Program-made: the position numbers and the translations under genes
Source: Firmicutes bacterium CAG:582
GTDB taxonomy: Bacteria; Bacillota_I; Bacilli_A; RF39; UBA660
Assembly (NCBI GenBank): GCA_000435515.1
Contig: FR884163.1
Span: 17,557-29,578, forward strand
Direction: 5' to 3'
Length of the DNA: 12,022 nucleotides
In this document: positions 1 to 6,050 of the stretch, in pieces
How positions within the stretch are numbered: the first letter of the stretch is position 1
Layout: each line of letters begins with the position of its first letter
The notes under the pieces: generated by a model
Told to the model about the DNA's origin: nothing
Database searches by the model: none
The model's input: only the letters and a program-made list of their open reading frames with translations

Positions 1-70
1 TTTTTTACTATGGTAGTATGTTAAAATAATTTTAGTATAGAATGTAAATTTGGAAGGAAAATGAAAATCT

Positions 71-463
71 GTGAAAGTATTAAGTATAAAAGAACCATTT
101 GCAACGCTTATAATGGATAAAGATAAAATGATTGAAACAAGAAGTTTTAAAACAAATTATCGAGGTGAACTTTATATTCACGCATCCTTAGGTAATGTTA
201 ATATTAAAGAAAGAGTTGATCTTTTTAATTTAGTGGGAAAAAGATCTATGCACAATGGTTATATTATTTGTAAATGTAGGCTTGTTGACTGTGTTTACAT
301 GAGTTCAGCTTTTGTTGAGGATATGAAAAAGAATAATTATAAGGAGTATATATGTGGGGAGTATAAAGAGGGAAGGTATGCTTGGCTCTTAAGTGATATT
401 CAAGCGTTAGATGAATTTATTCCGGCTAAAGGTAAATTGGGTATTTGGAACTATAACAACTAA
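71..463 (+). CDS. ASCH-domain protein (PUA-like fold)
   Basis: 130 aa, cytoplasmic, no signal peptide or membrane segment. The N-terminus VLSIKEPFATLI followed by KMIETRSFKTNYRGELYIHAS (residues about 19-39) matches the ASCH family: an opening beta strand with a conserved P, then the E-T-R turn, then a strand ending in HAS. ASCH domains are PUA-like and are thought to bind RNA or modified nucleosides; some members are amidohydrolases acting on N4-acetylcytidine, so the exact role here is open. The start is GTG at 71, the only in-frame start keeping the family N-terminus, with AAGGAA at 54-59 as ribosome binding site. The ATG at 61 is in another frame and stops after 19 codons. The gene ends just before the clpB CIRCE palindrome, which may also terminate its transcript. 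Family assignment is firm; function is not. Confidence 0.82.
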   Translation: MKVLSIKEPFATLIMDKDKMIETRSFKTNYRGELYIHASLGNVNIKERVDLFNLVGKRSMHNGYIICKCRLVDCVYMSSAFVEDMKKNNYKEYICGEYKEGRYAWLLSDIQALDEFIPAKGKLGIWNYNN

Positions 464-473
464 ATATTTTTAT

Positions 474-508
474 AAAATTAGCACTTATACTTGACAAGTG
501 CTAATTTT
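474..508. promoter_or_regulatory. CIRCE operator (HrcA site), extended palindrome
   Basis: The core TTAGCACTT-N9-AAGTGCTAA (478-504) matches the CIRCE consensus TTAGCACTC-N9-GAGTGCTAA with one symmetrical change. The inverted repeat extends outward by AAAA/TTTT to a perfect 13-bp arm pair (474-486 and 496-508) around a 9-nt spacer. It overlaps the -35 box of the clpB promoter, as expected for repression by HrcA, the heat-shock repressor whose folding depends on GroE. HrcA itself is not in this window. Confidence 0.93.
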
Positions 509-518
509 TGAGTATAAT
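491..518 (+). promoter_or_regulatory. Sigma-A promoter of clpB
   Basis: TTGACA (491-496), a 16-bp spacer and TATAAT (513-518). Both hexamers are perfect. The -35 box lies inside the CIRCE palindrome, so bound HrcA would block RNA polymerase directly. The transcript would start near 525, leaving a very short leader before the GAGGTGA ribosome binding site (528-534). Confidence 0.9.
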
Positions 519-538
519 TATACTTGTGAGGTGATAGT

Positions 539-2644
539 ATGTATCCAAATATGGAAGAAAAAGAAGAAAACGTTTTAGAAAAATATGGTCGTAATATCAT
601 TGAAGATGCTAAAAAAGGCAAAATTGATCCAGTAATTGGAAGAGATGAAGAAATACGTAGTATTACACGTATACTTTCTCGTAAAACAAAAAATAATCCA
701 GTATTAATTGGAGAACCAGGTGTAGGTAAAACAGCCATTGTTGAAGGACTTGCTTTAAGAATTGTAAGAGGAGATGTTCCAAATAGCTTAAAAGATAAAA
801 CTATCTGGGAACTTGATCTTGCAAGTTTAATTGCTGGTGCTAAATATCGTGGTGAATTTGAGGAAAGATTAAAAGCTGTTTTAAATGAAATTAAAAAAAG
901 TGAAGGCCAAATAATCATGTTTATTGATGAAATACATATGATTGTTGGTGCTGGTGCAGAAGGCGGAATGGATACTTCAAATATTCTAAAACCTATGCTT
1001 GCTCGTGGAGAAATTCATGTAATAGGTGCAACTACTTTAAATGAATATCGTAAATTCATCGAAAAAGATGGAGCTCTTGAAAGAAGATTCCAAAAGATAA
1101 TTGTTTCTCCTCCAAGTGTTGAAGATACAATAACTATTCTTCGTGGATTAAAAGAAAGATTTGAGATTCATCATGGTGTTACTATTCAAGATAAAGCACT
1201 TATTACAGCTGCTACTTTATCAAATAGATATATTACTGATAGATTTTTACCTGATAAAGCAATTGATCTTGTAGATGAAGCATGTGCAACAATTCGTGTT
1301 CAAATGGATTCAGTTCCAACTAGTCTTGATACTTTAACTCGTGAAATTATGCGTTTACAAATTGAAAGGGAAGCAATTAAAAAAGAAAAGGATGAACTTT
1401 CTAAAAAACGTGTAGAAGAGATTGATAAAGAGCTTGTTGTAAAACAAGAAAAGGAAAAAGAACTAAGAAGTTCTTGGGATAAAGAAAAAGGTATTAATGA
1501 TAAAATAAAACAAAAGAAAAAAGAGATTGAAAAGGCTAAATTTGATCTTGAACAAGCAGAAAATGAATATGATTTAACTCGTGCTGCTAAACTTCGTCAT
1601 GGTGATATTCCTAAACTCGAAAGAGAACTTACTGAATTAAATGGTCTTGAAAAAAATAAGATATTAAGTGATACAGTTACGAGTGAGAGTATTGCTGAAG
1701 TAATAAGCAAATGGACAAATATTCCAATAAGCAAACTTGTTAGTGGTGAAAAAGAAAAACTTCTTAATCTTGAAGAAAACATGAAAAAAAGAGTTATTGG
1801 TCAAGATGAAGCTATAAAACTTGTAAGTGATGCGATTATAAAAAGTAGAAGTGGAATAAAAGATCCGAATAGACCAATTGGCTCATTTATATTCTTAGGT
1901 CCAACTGGAGTTGGTAAAACAGAAATTGCTAAGACTCTTGCTTATGAACTATTTGATGATGAAAAGCATATGATTCGTATTGATATGAGTGAATATATGG
2001 AAAAATTCAGTGTTTCTAGATTAATTGGTTCTCCTCCTGGATATGTAGGATATGAAGAAGGTGGAGAGTTAACTGAAGCAGTAAGAAGAAATCCTTATTC
2101 AATAGTTCTATTCGATGAAATTGAAAAAGCCCATCCGGAAGTTTTAAATCTATTACTTCAAATTCTTGATGATGGTCGTGTAACTGATTCAAATGGACGT
2201 ACAGTTGACTTTAAAAATACCATTATAATAATGACTTCTAACTTAGGAAGCGAGCATATTTTAGATGGTAATACAAGTGAAGTTATGAATGATGTTAAAA
2301 AATATTTTAGACCTGAATTTATCAATAGAATAGATGAGATAATTGTCTTTAATCCATTAACTAAAGATAATATTAAATGTATACTTGATAAATTAATTCA
2401 TGAAATGGAAGATAGATTAAAAGATAACAATATTCATATTAAACTTACAGATGATGCTAGAAATTATTTAATAGAAAATGGATATGACATAACATATGGA
2501 GCAAGACCACTAAAACGTTTATTAAGTCGAACTGTTGAAACAACTATTGCAAAAGTATTAATTAATGGAGAATTAAAATTTGGTTCTACATTAGTAGTTG
2601 ATTATAAAGATGATAAGTTCGATGTAACAATTAAGGATAATTAA
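539..2644 (+). CDS. clpB: ClpB protein disaggregase without N-terminal domain
   Basis: 701 aa Hsp100 AAA+ ATPase that would rescue aggregated proteins with DnaK. Order: a short 25-residue lead; NBD1 with Walker A GEPGVGKT (58-65), pore-loop Y103 in KYRGEF and Walker B FIDEIH (128-133); a complete coiled-coil M-domain (about 260-375), which marks ClpB rather than ClpA or ClpC; NBD2 with Walker A GPTGVGKT (454-461), pore loop GYVGYEEGG (501-509), Walker B LFDEIEK (524-530) and sensor-2 GARPLKR (654-660). Typical ClpB is about 860 aa; the roughly 150-residue Clp_N domain is absent. The promoter, CIRCE and RBS lie directly upstream of this start, so the short form is the native product, as in several mycoplasma ClpBs, not a truncation. 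ATG 539 is chosen because GAGG (528-531) sits 7 nt away; the ATG at 551 is too far. Monocistronic, with its own terminator. Confidence 0.97.
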   Translation: MYPNMEEKEENVLEKYGRNIIEDAKKGKIDPVIGRDEEIRSITRILSRKTKNNPVLIGEPGVGKTAIVEGLALRIVRGDVPNSLKDKTIWELDLASLIAGAKYRGEFEERLKAVLNEIKKSEGQIIMFIDEIHMIVGAGAEGGMDTSNILKPMLARGEIHVIGATTLNEYRKFIEKDGALERRFQKIIVSPPSVEDTITILRGLKERFEIHHGVTIQDKALITAATLSNRYITDRFLPDKAIDLVDEACATIRVQMDSVPTSLDTLTREIMRLQIEREAIKKEKDELSKKRVEEIDKELVVKQEKEKELRSSWDKEKGINDKIKQKKKEIEKAKFDLEQAENEYDLTRAAKLRHGDIPKLERELTELNGLEKNKILSDTVTSESIAEVISKWTNIPISKLVSGEKEKLLNLEENMKKRVIGQDEAIKLVSDAIIKSRSGIKDPNRPIGSFIFLGPTGVGKTEIAKTLAYELFDDEKHMIRIDMSEYMEKFSVSRLIGSPPGYVGYEEGGELTEAVRRNPYSIVLFDEIEKAHPEVLNLLLQILDDGRVTDSNGRTVDFKNTIIIMTSNLGSEHILDGNTSEVMNDVKKYFRPEFINRIDEIIVFNPLTKDNIKCILDKLIHEMEDRLKDNNIHIKLTDDARNYLIENGYDITYGARPLKRLLSRTVETTIAKVLINGELKFGSTLVVDYKDDKFDVTIKDN

Positions 2645-2657
2645 TTTTATCCTTTTT
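2633..2657 (+). terminator. Intrinsic terminator of clpB
   Basis: AAGGATAA (2633-2640), loop TTAATT, TTATCCTT (2647-2654), then T's to 2657. It is an 8-bp perfect stem that overlaps the last codons and stop codon of clpB. Confidence 0.8.
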
Positions 2658-2674
2658 GTATGTAAAGATAACTT

Positions 2675-2703
2675 TTTTGATGTTGTATAATATTGGGTAT
2701 AAT
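2675..2703 (+). promoter_or_regulatory. Possible promoter of the broken small gene
   Basis: A perfect TATAAT (2698-2703) with a poor -35 (TTTTGA at 2675-2680, 17-bp spacer). It lies about 30 bp before the ATG at 2731. The -10 is convincing and the -35 is weak. Confidence 0.45.
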
Positions 2704-2730
2704 GATATTGTAAGGAATGTAGGCAAAACT

Positions 2731-3067
2731 ATGAAAAAAATGTTGAATCATATAATTGCTGGATTAAGTGTTAAAATTGATATAAGACTTACTATTCTTT
2801 TTGATTATGTTAAATATAAGATTATTATAAAAAATAAGGATAATGTTGATTTAAATGGATTTACTCAAAATGGAAAGTTTGTAAATGTTGGATTAGTAGT
2901 TGTTTATGGCGGTTCAATTGATAGTAGTGATGTTGGTATTAACTTTAAAGAGTATTATTCCATATATAAATAAAGATGTTATTAAAAGATGTGGTAAACG
3001 TGAAAAGACTATTAAAATAACTTATGTTATTGATAAAAATAGTTTACTTATAAAAGAATTTAAATAA
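2731..3067 (+). pseudogene. Small unrecognised gene split by a frameshift
   Basis: The 5' part reads from ATG 2731 (MKKMLNHIIAGLSV...) and stops at 2971-2973 after 80 residues. The next frame (one base further on) is open from 2900 and continues as ...SIIPYINKDVIKRCGKREKTIKITYVIDKN... to TAA at 3065-3067, directly before a good terminator. The two frames overlap at 2900-2973, so a single-base indel there would join them into a protein of about 112 aa. Base composition and the Lys/Ile/Asp-rich content are gene-like in both halves. I recognise no family; the restored protein looks beta-rich, with a GGS/DSSDVG turn in the middle. Upstream TTG at 2656 opens the first frame further but overlaps the clpB terminator and has no ribosome binding site, so I do not use it. 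A sequencing error or programmed frameshift would be alternatives to decay. Confidence 0.5.
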
Positions 3068-3083
3068 ATAGTTTATTAAAAGG

Positions 3084-3109
3084 ATTATGAGGTTTCTCAT
3101 AATTTTTTT
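3084..3109 (+). terminator. Intrinsic terminator after the broken gene
   Basis: ATTATGAG (3084-3091), loop GTTT, CTCATAAT (3096-3103), followed by a run of T to 3109. It has a perfect 8-bp stem and sits 17 bp after the stop of the second frame (3067), which supports the view that the original gene ended there. Confidence 0.85.
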
Positions 3110-3110
3110 G

Positions 3111-3137
3111 TTGAGTTTTAATTTTATTTATGATAAT
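3111..3137 (+). promoter_or_regulatory. Probable promoter of the 3167 gene
   Basis: GATAAT (3132-3137) as -10, with TTGAGT (3111-3116, 15-bp spacer) or TTGTTG (3108-3113, 18-bp spacer) as -35. It lies between a terminator and a gene, so some promoter is required here, but neither hexamer pair is ideal. Confidence 0.45.
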
Positions 3138-3166
3138 ATTGGTATGTTTGTTTGGAGCGGATAACT

Positions 3167-3892
3167 ATGAAATTTTTAACAAGTAAAGCAATAACTGAAA
3201 TAAATAGTAGTTTAGATAAAAAAGAAGTGTTTCCTATCTTTAGTGAAAATAGAGTTGATTTAGATGATTTAAAAGAATATGCTGGAGTTCGTGTTATTTT
3301 TAGTGAAGAAGCATATGTAAAACTTCTTCAATTATTAGGAAAACAAAAAAGCATTGGTTCTTATTTCTACGGAAGAATATCTAATAATTTAGTTTTTGTT
3401 TCTACATCTTTAAGCGATTATGAAATACAAAAGAGAAGATATACCAATCCAGTTGTTAGTGCTACAAATGATAATCTAAATGAATTAAAACTTATGACGG
3501 AAAAAAGTGATGCAATAAAAAGTCCTTATAATGCTGTTGTGGATTTTCGAGTATATATGCATGATAATGCAAAAGAAAATGTAACTGAATACATGGATTC
3601 TGACCTTTATTCTTATGCCTATCAACAACTTTATATGCAACCATGTACAAGTAATTCTATAATATACTTTGGTATGATTTCAGTAAAAGAAAACGGTTCT
3701 TATAAATTAAGATGTGTTTTTTATGATTCTCTTGATCGTACATTTATTAAAGTTAGTAATTTATATTATATGCGTGCTAAAGAAATACATAAATTTAATA
3801 ATGATTCTGCTCATAAATCAATTGAATTAACAAGTGTGGAAAAACAAGATATTTTAAGAAAACTAAAATCTTATGTGGAAAGTGGTAGATAA
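3167..3892 (+). CDS. Unrecognised protein, possible degenerate JAB/MPN-like fold
   Basis: 241 aa, soluble, no signal peptide. ATG 3167 is chosen because GGAG (3154-3157) lies 9 nt upstream; the in-frame TTG at 3152 overlaps that ribosome binding site. No family is recognised with certainty. The outline resembles a JAB/MPN module: VRVIFSEEAYVKLLQLL (strand then helix, 41-57), GSYFYGRISNNLVFV (64-78), a central VVDFRVYMHDN (124-134), an acidic MDSDLYSY (143-150), and a late SIIYFGMISV strand (164-173). In active JAMM peptidases the middle would carry HxH followed by SxxD; here only one His (H132) and D144/D146 could correspond, so any such enzyme activity is doubtful. The fold idea is inference from pattern alone. 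The gene stands alone, with a terminator on either side. Confidence 0.75.
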   Translation: MKFLTSKAITEINSSLDKKEVFPIFSENRVDLDDLKEYAGVRVIFSEEAYVKLLQLLGKQKSIGSYFYGRISNNLVFVSTSLSDYEIQKRRYTNPVVSATNDNLNELKLMTEKSDAIKSPYNAVVDFRVYMHDNAKENVTEYMDSDLYSYAYQQLYMQPCTSNSIIYFGMISVKENGSYKLRCVFYDSLDRTFIKVSNLYYMRAKEIHKFNNDSAHKSIELTSVEKQDILRKLKSYVESGR

Positions 3893-3904
3893 TCCACTTT
3901 TTTT
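3879..3904 (+). terminator. Intrinsic terminator overlapping the end of the 3167 gene
   Basis: AAAGTGG (3879-3885), 8-nt loop containing the TAA stop, CCACTTT (3894-3900), then T's to 3904. The hairpin is built partly from the last coding codons. Confidence 0.85.
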
Positions 3905-3937
3905 ATTTTATACTTTTAATAGTAGGTGAGATAGTTC

Positions 3938-4603
3938 ATGAAGAGTTTAGTAATTAATTATGATAATTTAAAGCATTTTTGTGATATTAATGATTTTATA
4001 ATAGTTACAGACGAGATGTTAAAAAAAGAAAATATGTTTAAGAATTTTGTTTATGAAACAAAAAATAATTTTGTTAACTTTCCGATTTATCCTAAAGATA
4101 TGCCAATACTAATGAATAATAAAATATGGAAAAAACTTATAATGGTTAATCGTGAACTAAAAAAAAGTAATTTATGTTTAACTATATATGATGCTTATAG
4201 ACCTATACAAGTTCAAGAATTATTTTGGAAATTTTTTTATGAAAAATATGGTTATTATGATGAATTAAAAGTGGCAAATCCTAAAAAACGAGGAACTCAT
4301 AATATAAAAATAAATGCAGTTGATATTTTGCTTTCAAATATGGATGGAATAGTTGCTTCTTTACCTTGTGACTTTGATGATTTCTCTAAAAAGTCTAACG
4401 TTGAGTATAATGGCTGTGGAAGAAAAGAAAAATATAATCGCGATTTATTGATAAGTGTTGCTTTTAAATACGGATTGATTGTAAATCCTGGGGAATGGTG
4501 GCATTATACTGATGAATCTATACAAGATTATGGTTTGCATTACGATTATAATAATACTGACTTAGTTCCACTTGAAGAGAAAATAACTTTTCTTTTGAAA
4601 TAG
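3938..4603 (+). CDS. VanX-type D-alanyl-D-alanine dipeptidase (peptidase M15D)
   Basis: 221 aa zinc peptidase, predicted to split D-Ala-D-Ala or related cell-wall dipeptides. No signal peptide is visible, so it acts in the cytoplasm. Visible hallmarks in order: IYDAYRP (83-89), whose Arg88 corresponds to the transition-state arginine of VanX; RGTHNIKINAVDILL (118-132) with zinc ligands H121 and D129; and GEWWHY (185-190) with catalytic base E186 and zinc ligand H189. VanX is about 202 aa, so length fits. Oddity: the family motif SxHxxGxAxD has 7 residues from His to Asp; here the step is 8 and the Gly is missing. Start ATG 3938 has AGGTGAG (3924-3930) at good distance. There are no vanH/vanA ligase genes next to it, so peptidoglycan turnover or D-Ala recycling is more likely than glycopeptide resistance. 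Confidence 0.88.
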   Translation: MKSLVINYDNLKHFCDINDFIIVTDEMLKKENMFKNFVYETKNNFVNFPIYPKDMPILMNNKIWKKLIMVNRELKKSNLCLTIYDAYRPIQVQELFWKFFYEKYGYYDELKVANPKKRGTHNIKINAVDILLSNMDGIVASLPCDFDDFSKKSNVEYNGCGRKEKYNRDLLISVAFKYGLIVNPGEWWHYTDESIQDYGLHYDYNNTDLVPLEEKITFLLK

Positions 4604-4607
4604 CTTT

Positions 4608-4635
4608 TTGAAATTCTATTTGCTTATGTTATAAT
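4608..4635 (+). promoter_or_regulatory. Extended -10 promoter of the 4661 gene
   Basis: TTGAAA (4608-4613), 16-bp spacer, TATAAT (4630-4635) preceded by TGT (4627-4629), an extended -10 element. It lies directly after the dipeptidase stop codon, so the next gene can be transcribed on its own. Confidence 0.75.
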
Positions 4636-4660
4636 ACCTTTCAAAAAAGGCGGGATTTTA

Positions 4661-5473
4661 GTGGATGTAATTACTGATGCATTAAAAATTGTGGATAATT
4701 ATGACAATAATTTAAAAAATGCGTATTTTCATGAAGAATCTTTTATTTATATGAAATCAAATGAAAGAATACAGGATTATGCGGACTATTTATTAAATAA
4801 AAGGCGAATTTTATCGGTTATTGGTTCGGGTGATCAAATAATTAATATGTTAATTTCTTATCCTGAACATATTGATTGTTTTGATATAAGTGTTTATCCA
4901 GAGTATTTTTTAAATTTAAAATTAGCGGCTTTACAAACTTTAACTCAAGAAGAATTTTTAAATTTTTTCTTCTCTTGCGCTAAAACATCTTTGGATGAAT
5001 ATTATGATGATTTATATTTTGAAAAGGTGAGAAAGAGATTAACTAAAAAATACCGAGAATTTTGGGATGCTTTACTGAATTATACAAATTGGTATGAAAT
5101 AACTAATTCAAGGTTATTTTCAAGTGAAGTAGTTACTAAAGAATATGCTTTAAAACAAAACATGTATTTAGATGATGTAGTTTATTATTCTATGAAGGAT
5201 AAAATAAATGATGTGCAATTTACTTTTCATACCGGAGATATTTTTAAAACAGGTTCTAATTTGAGGGATTCTTATGATTTAGTTTATTTATCAAATATTT
5301 TGGCCTATTCTGATAGAAGTCAATATAAAGAATTAATTGAAAGTTTTAATTTAACAGCTAATGGGTATGTTTTAACCTATTTATTTTGTAATTTAGATGA
5401 ATATAAGAGATATTTTAATGGAAGGATACATAAGTTTGAAGAGTCAGACAATGGTATTTTATTAACAAGATAG
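4661..5473 (+). CDS. DUF3419/BtaA-like SAM-dependent transferase-fold protein
   Basis: 270 aa, soluble. The segment ILSVIGSGDQIINMLIS (50-66) is a Rossmann SAM-binding loop of the form hxhxGSGDxxhxxL. It is followed by the acidic second strand DCFDIS (72-77, D75), then LNLKLAALQTLTQEEFLNFF (84-103), which closely follows the DUF3419 pattern (LELKLAAhxxL-x-EEFLxhF). A late YDLVYLSNILAY (205-216) is the fourth-strand region that lines the SAM pocket. DUF3419 includes BtaA, which moves the 3-amino-3-carboxypropyl group of SAM onto diacylglycerol to make betaine lipid head groups. This protein is shorter than BtaA (about 400 aa), so the substrate is not implied. Start is GTG 4661, 6 nt after a strong AGGCGGG (4648-4654); no ATG fits as well. 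Confidence 0.72.
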   Translation: MDVITDALKIVDNYDNNLKNAYFHEESFIYMKSNERIQDYADYLLNKRRILSVIGSGDQIINMLISYPEHIDCFDISVYPEYFLNLKLAALQTLTQEEFLNFFFSCAKTSLDEYYDDLYFEKVRKRLTKKYREFWDALLNYTNWYEITNSRLFSSEVVTKEYALKQNMYLDDVVYYSMKDKINDVQFTFHTGDIFKTGSNLRDSYDLVYLSNILAYSDRSQYKELIESFNLTANGYVLTYLFCNLDEYKRYFNGRIHKFEESDNGILLTR

Positions 5474-5500
5474 ACGATTATGTTTTCTCTATGTTATACT
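5471..5500 (+). promoter_or_regulatory. Extended -10 promoter of the HAD/Ntn-hydrolase unit
   Basis: TATACT (5495-5500) preceded by TGT (5492-5494), with a weak -35 TAGACG (5471-5476, 18-bp spacer) overlapping the stop codon of the preceding gene. Confidence 0.6.
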
Positions 5501-5530
5501 AGTATTAGTCTATATTAAGGTAGTGATGAT

Positions 5531-6049
5531 ATGTTTAAAAATAATAATATTGATCTTAATTTGATTAAGGTTGCCATTTTTGATTTTGATGAAACTCTTG
5601 CATTACATAAAAGTTTAGACTATATGAAAACTACGGATGAAGATATGTTTATTAGTTATTATGTTAATGCTTACAATAATCCTGAAAATTTTTATGAGGT
5701 AGTTGAACCTTGTATACCAAATGAAGATATATGTAAATTAATATCTATTTTAAGGAATAAGAAAATTAAGATGTATTGTGTTTCTGGTATGATATTTACA
5801 TTTAATCTAGAAGCCAAAAGACACTTTGTGCATAAGTTTTTTGATAAAGATATTGAAGTATTCTCATCAGGAAGTCAAAAAGCAAAAATTGATGCAACAA
5901 AGATAATTGCTAAAATAAATAATTGTAAATTAAATGAGATTTTATTTATTGATGATATAAAGAAAAATATTAGAAAACTAAATAAAAGTGGTGTTTGTTC
6001 CATTATGGTAGATGATGTTTCATCTTTAATAGAAATGGAGGATAATTAA
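5531..6049 (+). CDS. HAD-family phosphatase
   Basis: 172 aa, cytoplasmic haloacid-dehalogenase-fold hydrolase, most likely a phosphomonoesterase acting on a small metabolite. All four catalytic motifs are visible: motif I IFDFDET (16-22) with nucleophile D18 and acid/base D20; motif II YCVSG with S85; motif III K117 or K119 in QKAKID; motif IV FIDD with D141/D142 for Mg2+. The cap is small (about residues 28-75), so the substrate range cannot be read. Start ATG 5531 has AAGG at 5517-5520. The stop is one base from the ATG of the next gene, and that gene's GGAGG lies inside this gene's last codons, so the two are co-transcribed and probably translationally coupled. Confidence 0.88.
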   Translation: MFKNNNIDLNLIKVAIFDFDETLALHKSLDYMKTTDEDMFISYYVNAYNNPENFYEVVEPCIPNEDICKLISILRNKKIKMYCVSGMIFTFNLEAKRHFVHKFFDKDIEVFSSGSQKAKIDATKIIAKINNCKLNEILFIDDIKKNIRKLNKSGVCSIMVDDVSSLIEMEDN

Positions 6050-6050
6050 T

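Noticed and set aside
6..18. TACTA-TGG-TAGTA inverted repeat near the left edge
   Set aside because: The arms are only 5 bp and AT-rich with no T-run after them; the T's at 1-6 are more likely the tail of a terminator outside the window.
61..120. ATG at 61 as start of the first gene
   Set aside because: It is in a different frame, ends after 19 codons, and the ASCH N-terminus begins exactly at GTG 71.
478..918. Long minus-strand open frame opposite the 5' part of clpB
   Set aside because: It is a Ser/Leu/Ile-rich antisense shadow of the conserved AAA+ coding frame, with no ribosome binding site of its own and no family resemblance.
2656..2730. TTG 2656 as start of the small gene after clpB
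   Set aside because: It lies in the T-run of the clpB terminator and upstream of the likely promoter -10, with no ribosome binding site.
3938..4603. Vancomycin resistance gene cluster
   Set aside because: Only a VanX-type dipeptidase is present; no VanH, VanA/B ligase or VanRS genes are beside it, so a resistance role is not supported.
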